This document shows, in pieces, positions 1 through 5,498 of a stretch of DNA of 6,298 nucleotides. The stretch's first letter is position 1; each line of letters starts with the position of its first letter. The stretch covers positions 1-6,298 of the forward strand of contig JAEXJU010000108.1 in the NCBI GenBank assembly GCA_023448955.1, written 5' to 3'. This DNA comes from Bacteroidota bacterium (GTDB taxonomy: Bacteria; Bacteroidota; Bacteroidia; Flavobacteriales; Weeksellaceae). A program made the translations under genes and the position numbers. Under the pieces are notes generated by a model that ran no database searches, was not told where the DNA came from, and worked only from the letters and a program-made list of their open reading frames with translations.

Positions 1-800
1 CTTGTATTGGTGAAAACAATGGTTGATTTGGATTCTAAAATAATGGGAACAACATTATCTGCCAGTTTTTGCCCGAGATGTCCAGCCCAGGGTAAAATTT
101 CAACTTCGTCCGGAAATACCGATAGAATATCGATTTTCTTCTGTTCTTTGGCAGTGATTTTTGTTTTTTTGATGTTGTAAGGAATCAGAACTTCCATTGC
201 TTCGTCAAGATTTCCGATGGTGGCGGTAATGCCCCAAATTTTCATTTTCGGAACATAATGAACAAGCTGAGAAATTGCGAGTTCTACCATCACACCACGT
301 TTAGAACCTAGCAATTCGTGCCATTCGTCCACAGCAATACATTGCATATTTCTGAAATACCGCTGATGATCTTTCTGACCCAAAAGCAAGTGTAAACTTT
401 CGGGAGTTACCACCAAAACTTCAGGCATATTTTTTACCTGCTGCTGTCGGATTTTCGGGTCTGTATCGCCATTTCTCACGCCCACTGTCCAATCCAGTCC
501 GATTTCGTCAATCGCTTCCTGCATTGCTTTTGCGATATCCTTTGAAAGCGAACGGAGCGGCGTAATCCAGATCATTTTAAGTCCTGATTTGAACTTTTCG
601 GAATTCGTCAGGAAGTCAGAAACCAAAGCTAAAAATACCGAGAAAGTTTTTCCGAAACCAGTGGGAGCCACTACCATTCCGCTGTAGCCATTCCCGAATT
701 TCTGCCAGGTATCCACCTGAAATTTAAACGGCGAATTTCCCTTTTCCATCATCCAGTTCTGGATGATTTTGTAGCCTTCTGTATTTTCGTAGTTGCTCAA
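1..800 (-). CDS. Ligase-associated DEXH-box DNA helicase (Lhr-like), N-terminal part; C-terminus off the left edge
   Basis: A superfamily 2 helicase, read by translating the minus strand; 266 codons are present without a stop and the frame runs off base 1. Numbering from the proposed start: conserved Gln in PFKFQ (residue 28), Walker A APTGFGKT (45-52), motif Ia TPLRSL (80-85), motif Ib TPES (132-135), Walker B DEWH (158-161), motif III TAT (192-194) and motif IV STIVFTNT (259-266). The second RecA domain and the Lhr-type C-terminal half are outside the window. Family knowledge: these ATP-driven 3'-5' helicases are encoded beside a PP_1105-type DNA ligase and act in DNA repair, which fits the upstream ligase gene. 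The start is uncertain. There is no in-frame ATG between the upstream stop (TGA near 897) and codon 17 (ATG at 752). I chose the TTG at 800-798, giving (M)SNYENTEGYK, because that segment looks family-like; another TTG lies at 818. Function is confident; the start is not. Confidence 0.9.
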   Translation of the reverse strand, partial: MSNYENTEGYKIIQNWMMEKGNSPFKFQVDTWQKFGNGYSGMVVAPTGFGKTFSVFLALVSDFLTNSEKFKSGLKMIWITPLRSLSKDIAKAMQEAIDEIGLDWTVGVRNGDTDPKIRQQQVKNMPEVLVVTPESLHLLLGQKDHQRYFRNMQCIAVDEWHELLGSKRGVMVELAISQLVHYVPKMKIWGITATIGNLDEAMEVLIPYNIKKTKITAKEQKKIDILSVFPDEVEILPWAGHLGQKLADNVVPIILESKSTIVFTNT

Positions 801-1018
801 ATTGATATTAAAATTCAATAATGTTAAAATCTCATCTAATAAAAACTGCAGAGCAGTTTTATTTGTGTAGTAATTTGTTAGGTATAATTGATGTCACTCC
901 GTAGGAGTGTTATCTTTTTAAAATTCTAAAGTTCTTAGATAGAACTCCTACGGAGTTCTGACTATACATCGATCATTTCTGCTACGCAGATAAAACTCCT
1001 CTTGAGTTTAGAATAAAA
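801..1018. repeat. Cluster of five short palindromes between ligase and helicase genes
   Basis: This 218-base gap holds five short hairpins rather than a gene. They are 842-860 (AAAACTGC-AGA-GCAGTTTT, 8-bp stem), 895-909 (CACTCC-GTA-GGAGTG, 6 bp, inverted relative to the next), 941-959 (AGAACTCC-TAC-GGAGTTCT, 8 bp), 978-990 (TCTGC-TAC-GCAGA, 5 bp) and 993-1009 (AAACTC-CTCTT-GAGTTT, 6 bp). Three copies share a preceding AGATA-like word: TTAGATAGAACTCC before 941-959, GCAGATAAAACTCC before 993-1009, and AAAGATAACACTCC on the minus strand for 895-909. This points to an interspersed repeat family rather than chance palindromes. They resemble REP-type elements, which in other bacteria are spread by RAYT (IS200-like) transposases; no such gene is in the window, so the link is inference. 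The 842-860 hairpin is followed on the minus strand by a T-rich run and could weaken transcription into the helicase gene. Confidence 0.75.
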
Positions 1019-2599
1019 TCACTGTATCAATTTCTTAATCTCTTCAATATCATCAATCTCATCCACCGTTTTATCTTTCCGCCATCGCAATATTCTTGGG
1101 AAACGGAGCGCAACACCGCTTTTATGACGGTTGCTGAAGCCGATTCCTTCGAAAGCAATTTCAAAAACCAATTCGGGTTTTACGGTTCTTACCGGCCCGA
1201 ATTTTTCAATCGCATTTTTATTCACAAATTTGCTGACTTCCATTATTTCTTTGTCTGTCAAACCAGAATACGCTTTGGCAATCGTGACTAATCTGTCGCC
1301 ACTTTTCACGGCAAAACTGTAATCTGTGTAGTAGGCACTTCTTCGTCCGCTTCCTTTTTGGGCATAGATTAAAACGGCATCAATAGTCAAAGGATTGATT
1401 TTCCATTTCCACCAGTCGCCTTTTTTCCGCCCGGAATGGTAGTGTGAATTTTTCTGTTTCAGCATCAGACCTTCGCTGTTGATATCTCTGGAATTTGCTC
1501 TGATTTGATCGAGATCTTCCCATTTTTCAAACTGAATGACCTTTGAGAGTTTTATCTTTTCAGGATTTTCATTTAACAATAATTCCTCAAGCATTGCTCT
1601 TCTCGCTGAAATCGGTTTTTCCCGCAAATCATTACCTTCGAGTTCCAATAAATCATACGCAAAAACTTCGATAGGAATTTCTGAAAGCATTTTTTTGGTT
1701 AGAGTTTTTCGGTTCAGGCGTTTTTGTAATTCGTTGAAGTTTAAAACGTTTCTGTCTTTAACAGCAAGGATTTCTCCATCCAAAACAAAATTTCCTTTCA
1801 TTGCTTGTACAACCTCTACAATTTCGGGAAACTGCTCAGAAACCAATTCTTCACCACGCGACCAGATAAAAACTTCGTCATTTCGTCTGATGATCTGTCC
1901 GCGGATGCCGTCCCATTTGTATTCAACCAACCATTCTTCGGGTGTTCCAAGTTCCTGCAAATCTTTTTCTAAAGGATAGGCTAGACAAAAAGGGTAGGGT
2001 TTTGAGTTGTCGGGATTGATATTTTCTGCCGAAATCAGTTCATTAAAACTTACTTCATCAGGCTGCCATTTTCCCATCAGACTGTGCATCAGCGTGCTTG
2101 CTTCCTGACCGGAAAATTTGGTTAAAGAGTTAATCAGCGTTTTAGAAGAAACCCCAATCCTGAAGCTTCCACCCAATAATTTGTTGAAAATCAAACGTTC
2201 CGTATAGTCCAGCCCGTTCCACGAGTTCAGCACAAATTCTTTTTTTTCTGCGTCAGTTTTAGATTTTAAACCGATGATTTCATTCATCCATTCAGATAAA
2301 GTTTTCTCGATTTTTTCATTTGGCGGAGGCAGAATTAACGAAATCGTTTCTCCCAAATCGCCCACCGATGAATAACTTTCCTGAAAAAGCCAAAACGGCA
2401 ATTGAGTGATTTCCAGCGCCCATTCTTTCATATAATTGGTGTTCACATTCCGCTTCGGTCTTTTCCCGGTAAACAGGGCAATAAACCATAATTTATCATC
2501 ATCCGGCGCACGCTCAAGATAATCGATGATGGCATCGATTTTAGCATTCATTTTGTTCGTGCTTTCCAAAGCGTTGATGAGTTCTGCGAAATGTTTCAT
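1019..2599 (-). CDS. ATP-dependent DNA ligase, PP_1105-like, part of the ligase-associated repair module
   Basis: Seals DNA nicks by ligase adenylation, transfer of AMP to the 5' phosphate, and phosphodiester formation. From the proposed start (526 aa): an N-terminal DNA-binding region with LGGSFRIGVS near 142-151; motif I EYKWDG with the AMP-accepting Lys at about 228; motif III FVLDGEIL with Glu near 276; motif IV EGLMLK at 376-381; motif V WWKWK at 396-400; then the OB-fold domain ending in an RFPRILRWRKDK-type motif VI at 499-510. All nucleotidyltransferase motifs are intact. There is no primase or phosphoesterase domain, so it is not LigD. The frame opens 32 codons earlier (ATG at 2695), but that stretch is basic, low in family character and overlaps a repeat-like element. 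MKHFAELINAL at 2599 looks like a true N-terminus and follows an A/T-rich leader. The exonuclease lies upstream and the helicase downstream, both on the same strand. Gaps of 240 and 218 bases filled with palindromes make strict co-transcription uncertain. Confidence 0.93.
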   Translation of the reverse strand: MKHFAELINALESTNKMNAKIDAIIDYLERAPDDDKLWFIALFTGKRPKRNVNTNYMKEWALEITQLPFWLFQESYSSVGDLGETISLILPPPNEKIEKTLSEWMNEIIGLKSKTDAEKKEFVLNSWNGLDYTERLIFNKLLGGSFRIGVSSKTLINSLTKFSGQEASTLMHSLMGKWQPDEVSFNELISAENINPDNSKPYPFCLAYPLEKDLQELGTPEEWLVEYKWDGIRGQIIRRNDEVFIWSRGEELVSEQFPEIVEVVQAMKGNFVLDGEILAVKDRNVLNFNELQKRLNRKTLTKKMLSEIPIEVFAYDLLELEGNDLREKPISARRAMLEELLLNENPEKIKLSKVIQFEKWEDLDQIRANSRDINSEGLMLKQKNSHYHSGRKKGDWWKWKINPLTIDAVLIYAQKGSGRRSAYYTDYSFAVKSGDRLVTIAKAYSGLTDKEIMEVSKFVNKNAIEKFGPVRTVKPELVFEIAFEGIGFSNRHKSGVALRFPRILRWRKDKTVDEIDDIEEIKKLIQ

Positions 2600-2722
2600 A
2601 AATTTTAATTGCGTTTTAGAAACGTATTGTAAAGATTTTTTGGGCAGCTTAATCCGTCTTCCACTCCCGCTTTTTTGCTCCGCTTTGCTCCACAAAAAGA
2701 GCTCCGTTCAAGCCGGGCTGCG
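2600..2722 (-). other. Possible structured intergenic element upstream of the ligase gene
   Basis: Read on the minus strand, this leader of the ligase gene has paired segments around a T-rich/A-rich helix. GCTTGA (2713-2708) can pair with TTAAGC (2652-2647), with one G-U. Inside it, CTTTTTG (2699-2693) can pair with CAAAAAAG (2677-2670) with one bulged A. The loop contains two copies of GGAGC, and a GC-rich foot (GCAGC 2644-2648 with GCTGC 2717-2721) offers alternative pairing. The section from about 2642 to 2740 is more GC-rich than the neighbouring spacer. It resembles an interspersed intergenic element of Flavobacteriia, and a match to a known family such as the Flavo-1 RNA motif is possible. 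That match is from memory and untested. It may be a leader RNA, a repeat, or neither. The 2600-2641 part is plain A/T-rich leader next to the ligase ATG. Confidence 0.4.
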
Positions 2723-2748
2723 AGAGATTCGCCGTTTTTATATTCTGA

Positions 2749-2823
2749 TATTAACAGGTCGCTCCTACGGAGCTCCGCCTATCATTGATCCATTACACTA
2801 TTAACAGTTAATTCCTACGGAAC
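2749..2823. repeat. Tandem pair of short palindromic repeats, 50-bp period
   Basis: Two units begin with the identical 9-mer TATTAACAG at 2749-2757 and 2799-2807, exactly 50 bases apart. Each is followed after four bases by a short hairpin with a TAC loop: CTCC-TAC-GGAG (2762-2772, extended by G/C to 2761-2773) and TTCC-TAC-GGAA (2812-2822). The second unit also holds the palindrome ATTAAC-A-GTTAAT (2800-2812), and the first continues into CGGAGCTCCG (2768-2777). The hairpin core matches the copies in the gap on the other side of the ligase gene, so this is the same repeat family. The cluster lies just downstream of the exonuclease stop, where a hairpin could also protect an mRNA 3' end. I see no clear terminator T-tract on the minus strand. 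Confidence 0.75.
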
Positions 2824-2839
2824 TTTTTGAGAATTGTGT

Positions 2840-3859
2840 TTAATCTTTAATAATTTCCTTTTCTTTTTCCTCTTCGTCATCGTCACCGTACAATGTTTCC
2901 ACAACATCAGATTTGATTCCAATTTCGTTGAGATATTTTGAAAAAACTTCGGTTTGTCCGTGTGTGACGTGGACAATTTCCGCATCGGTAGCCTTTATCG
3001 CCTGCAATAAACCTTTCCAGTCGGCGTGGTCGCTCATTGCAAAACCGGCATCTGCACTTCGCCAGCGTCTTGCACCACGAACCTGCATCCAACCAGAACA
3101 AATTGCAGTTGCCGCGTCCGGAATTTTTTTAATCACATTAGAATCCAGCAAAGCGGGAGGAACGATGACAATGTCGCCGGCAACGTGTTTAATGCTTTCC
3201 CTGAAATCCGGAATTTCATACTCCGGAAGCACAATTCCAACTTCTTCAAAAGCCTGATTCAGTTTGCCGATGGAGTAGTGAACGTGGATTTTCCCCATTC
3301 CTTCCACCGCTTTCATTACTCTTTGCGCTTTCCCCAAAGAGTAACCGATGAAAACAGAAGTCTTTTTATTCTCCTGATTTCTTAAAACCCAGTTCTGCAT
3401 TTTTTTATTCAGATCATCCACCTCCAGCCAGTTATAAATCGGCAGTCCGAATGTACTTTCTGTAACAAATTCATTGCACTTCACGAGTTCAAAAGGCGTG
3501 CTCAATCCATCATCCTGAACTTTATAATCTCCCGAAATCACACTCACATAGCCTTTATACTCCAACCGAATCTGCGCTGAACCGATAATGTGACCGGCAG
3601 GATGAAGCGAAAGTTTCACACCATTGATGTCCAGTACTTCGCCATACTGCAAGGTCTGGCATTCGATGTCCTCTGCAATTCTTTTCTTTAAAATCGGTTT
3701 GGTAAAATGATGACAAAGGTATTTTTTCATTCCCCAACGGGCGTGATCAGCGTGTCCGTGCGTGATGACAGCATAATCTACCGGTCTCCACGGATCAATG
3801 TAAAATTTTCCTTGGGGACAATAGATGCCTTTGTTTGTAAATGTGATGAGTTTCGCCAT
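2840..3859 (-). CDS. Ligase-associated DNA exonuclease (metallo-beta-lactamase / beta-CASP-like fold)
   Basis: A 339-residue nuclease of the metallo-beta-lactamase superfamily, often annotated as an mRNA 3'-end processing factor-like protein. The metal-binding motif HGHADH is at 34-39; PAGHIIGSA at 87-95 carries the next metal-ligand His (90); SGDY at 109-112 supplies the bridging Asp (111); TESTFG is at 133-138. Later motifs typical of the nuclease branch are SDHAD at 276-280 and the terminal THGQTE at 299-304 with His 300. The C-terminus ends in a charged Asp/Glu/Lys tail (about 326-339). The likely role is trimming DNA ends or flaps with the ligase and helicase encoded downstream; substrate preference cannot be read from sequence. 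The ATG at 3859 opens directly into a family-like N-terminus (MAKLITFTNKGIYCPQG) and follows an A-rich leader. A terminator-like hairpin lies 28 bases upstream, so the gene probably has its own promoter and begins the repair module. Confidence 0.93.
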   Translation of the reverse strand: MAKLITFTNKGIYCPQGKFYIDPWRPVDYAVITHGHADHARWGMKKYLCHHFTKPILKKRIAEDIECQTLQYGEVLDINGVKLSLHPAGHIIGSAQIRLEYKGYVSVISGDYKVQDDGLSTPFELVKCNEFVTESTFGLPIYNWLEVDDLNKKMQNWVLRNQENKKTSVFIGYSLGKAQRVMKAVEGMGKIHVHYSIGKLNQAFEEVGIVLPEYEIPDFRESIKHVAGDIVIVPPALLDSNVIKKIPDAATAICSGWMQVRGARRWRSADAGFAMSDHADWKGLLQAIKATDAEIVHVTHGQTEVFSKYLNEIGIKSDVVETLYGDDDEEEKEKEIIKD

Positions 3860-3879
3860 TTGTATTTTTGTATGGAGTG

Positions 3880-3927
3880 GAAAATAAAAGTCACAAAGCA
3901 GATTGGGTATAATTTTCTTTGTGACTT
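3880..3927 (-). terminator. Rho-independent-terminator-like hairpin after the flavin-binding stress gene
   Basis: A perfect 11-bp inverted repeat, AAGTCACAAAG (3888-3898) and CTTTGTGACTT (3917-3927), encloses an 18-base loop. On the minus strand the stem ends directly in CTTTTATTTTC (3890-3880), a U-rich tail. It begins about 20 bases after the stop codon at 3947. Position and tail fit a terminator for the minus-strand pair of stress genes, separating it from the exonuclease gene, whose ATG is at 3859. The large loop is unusual. A DNA-binding site (operator) upstream of the exonuclease gene is an alternative reading. Confidence 0.6.
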
Positions 3928-3946
3928 AATTTCAGTTTAAAATTAC

Positions 3947-4453
3947 TTAAATTTTTGCAGTTCCCTCTACACCGTCGGAATTGTCTGTTTTGTTTCCTGT
4001 AATCGCTGCTGCAGCGAAGCTTAACAAACTAACCAATTTTCCGGCTTTCGTGTCCCAATAGTAAGTTTCTGAAGGTTCTACACGGATAATGGAAACATTC
4101 GGATCATCTTTTCCGTCGAACCAAGCATTCGCCATTGGTGACCACTTGTCTTCAATTGTTTCTTTATCTTTATAGATATAAGCATTTCCGAAAATCGATA
4201 GATATTCAGAATCGCTGTTGTTCATAAAATACAACTGAACACGGTTATCTTCCTTGATTTCAAAATTTTTGTTGCTGGTTTCGCTGCTGATGAACCAAAG
4301 ATTTCCGCTTTCATCAGTTTCCTGAAGACCCATTGGTCTGGCATTGACGGGAAGTCTGTCCAACTCTGTGCAGAACATACAGATTCTGGCTTTTTCGGAT
4401 AGTTCTTTGATCTTTTTAATAGCTTCCTGATTGGTAAGATTTTCTGTTGACAT
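3947..4453 (-). CDS. Pyridoxamine 5'-phosphate oxidase-like, general-stress FMN-binding protein
   Basis: A 168-residue single-domain protein of the FMN-binding split-barrel superfamily, in the group often called general stress protein 26 or pyridoxamine 5'-phosphate oxidase family. Visible family features are an N-terminal helix (about 8-22), ARPM at 38-41 followed by a Gly/Asp turn and NLWFIS (51-56), the barrel strands YLSIFGNAYI (84-93), the W104 and NAWF (109-112) segment, and VEPSETYYWD (125-134). The Ala-rich segment SFAAAAITG (145-153) precedes a polar tail. Such proteins bind FMN or related cofactors in the cytoplasm. True pyridoxamine phosphate oxidase activity (PdxH) is unlikely for this short stress-type branch, and the substrate is unknown. 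The gene starts 36 bases after the SDR stop on the same strand, which suggests an operon, and a terminator-like hairpin follows it. MSTENLTNQEA is a plausible start after an A/T-rich leader. Confidence 0.87.
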   Translation of the reverse strand: MSTENLTNQEAIKKIKELSEKARICMFCTELDRLPVNARPMGLQETDESGNLWFISSETSNKNFEIKEDNRVQLYFMNNSDSEYLSIFGNAYIYKDKETIEDKWSPMANAWFDGKDDPNVSIIRVEPSETYYWDTKAGKLVSLLSFAAAAITGNKTDNSDGVEGTAKI

Positions 4454-4489
4454 ATTATTTTGATTTTTGATGTTATAATTAATTATGAA

Positions 4490-5353
4490 TTATCCATTAA
4501 CAATTTCCCCGCCATTCGGATGCAAAACCTGTCCTGAGATGAAACTTGAGTCGTCGCTGGCCAAAAAAAGAAAGCTTGGTGCGACTTCATTCGGCATCCC
4601 TGCACGCTTCATGGGCGAATCACTACCGAACTCAGAATTTTTCTCTTTGTCAAATGATGAAGCTATCAGCGGTGTCCAAATTGGTCCTGGCGCAACAGCA
4701 TTCACACGGATTCCTTTATCAATCAAATTGGCAGATAGACTTCTGGTAAAAGCCACAATCGCTCCTTTTGTAGAAGCATAATCGATGAGTTGAGGACTTC
4801 CTCTGTAAGCTGTGACGGATGTGGTGTTGATGATACTAGCGCCTCTTTCAAGATAAGGCATTGCATATTTTGTGGTCCAGAAATAAGAATAGAAATTATT
4901 CTGGAAGGTTTTTGTGAGTTGTTCAGTAGTGATATCTTCAATCGATTCCGATTCCCAGTGCAAGGCTGCATTATTCACCAGAATGTCGATTTTTTGATGC
5001 ACTTTTATGGTTTGTTTGATGAGTTTCTTGCAATGATCTTCATTTCCTAAATCACCTTTAATTAAGGAACATTTTCTTCCATAGGCTTCAACTTCTTTTT
5101 GAGTTTGCCTGGCATCTTTAGTTTCGCTGAGGTAAGCAATTGATATGTCTGCACCTTCTTTTGCAAAAAGCAATGCGACAGCTTTTCCAATCCCACTGTC
5201 GCCGCCCGTGATTAATGCGACTTTGTTTTTTAATTTCCCTTCTTTCGGATAGTCAATAGGTTCTGTCTTTGGAATCGGTGACATTTCTTTTTCTAATCCA
5301 GGCCGAGTTTGTTCCTGCTTTGGTCTGATTTTCTTTTTAGCTTCTTTTTCCAT
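4490..5353 (-). CDS. SDR-family NAD(P)-dependent oxidoreductase, general stress protein 39 / YghA type
   Basis: A 287-residue short-chain dehydrogenase/reductase of the N-terminally extended group that includes B. subtilis general stress protein 39-like proteins and E. coli YghA. The first 40 or so residues form the charged, Pro-containing extension (QEQTRPGLEKEMSPIPKTEP at 13-32). The Rossmann fold follows: cofactor loop TGGDSGIG at 49-56, NNAA at 127-130, Asn 153, catalytic Ser 179 in NTTSVTAY, Tyr 192 and Lys 196 in YASTKGA, and the APGPIWTP loop at 221-228. All tetrad residues are present with normal spacing, so it should be active. The natural substrate is unknown; relatives are annotated as glucose or aldehyde/alcohol dehydrogenases. 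It is the first gene of a likely two-gene stress operon with the flavin-binding protein 36 bases downstream, and it is divergent from ku, with 145 bases between the start codons. ATG 5353 is chosen because the extension is family-typical. Confidence 0.92.
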   Translation of the reverse strand: MEKEAKKKIRPKQEQTRPGLEKEMSPIPKTEPIDYPKEGKLKNKVALITGGDSGIGKAVALLFAKEGADISIAYLSETKDARQTQKEVEAYGRKCSLIKGDLGNEDHCKKLIKQTIKVHQKIDILVNNAALHWESESIEDITTEQLTKTFQNNFYSYFWTTKYAMPYLERGASIINTTSVTAYRGSPQLIDYASTKGAIVAFTRSLSANLIDKGIRVNAVAPGPIWTPLIASSFDKEKNSEFGSDSPMKRAGMPNEVAPSFLFLASDDSSFISGQVLHPNGGEIVNG

Positions 5354-5498
5354 TTTACTTTTAATTTTCTTAGGAATTACAAATAATGTGCTATTTAATT
5401 TTAAGTATAAATTTTATGTAATTCATATTAATGGAATGTTTGTTGTAGAAAATGAGATAATATTTTTTCATTATGAATGTCAAATCAAAATCTTAATT
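5354..5498. promoter_or_regulatory. Divergent intergenic region controlling the SDR operon and ku
   Basis: These 145 very AT-rich bases lie between the two divergent start codons and must hold the regulatory signals of both. On the plus strand a candidate Bacteroidota promoter for ku is visible: TTG at 5440-5442, an 18-base spacer, then TATTTTTT at 5461-5468, which matches the TAnnTTTG -7 consensus at seven of eight positions. It ends about 30 bases before the ku ATG. For the SDR gene only a weak match is seen (ATTATTTG on the minus strand, about 5379-5386). Neither start codon has a Shine-Dalgarno sequence, which is normal for this phylum. I found no strong operator-like palindrome. The AT-richness makes chance promoter matches likely, so the assignment is tentative. 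Confidence 0.4.

Noticed and set aside
1536..1979. A plus-strand open frame of 147 codons
   Set aside because: It lies fully inside and antisense to the ligase catalytic domain; its Ser/Phe-rich product is typical of a shadow frame.
2526..2804. A plus-strand open frame of 92 codons over the ligase start and the repeats
   Set aside because: It is antisense to the ligase N-terminus and runs through the palindromic repeats, with no recognisable domain.
2913..3385. Two overlapping plus-strand open frames of 114 and 119 codons
   Set aside because: Both are antisense to the exonuclease gene, which has intact motifs throughout, and neither resembles a known protein.
4471..4510. AATTATGAATTATCCATTAACAATT-like simple sequence at the junction of the SDR and flavin-protein genes
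   Set aside because: It resembles AT-rich simple repeats common between genes of this phylum, but part of it codes for the SDR C-terminus and there is no clear repeat unit here.
5388..5498. A 37-residue N-terminal extension of Ku opening at ATG 5388
   Set aside because: The extra residues come from AT-rich spacer, lack family character and would cover the candidate ku promoter; MRAIWNGAIGFGLVNIP at 5499 is the standard Ku start.
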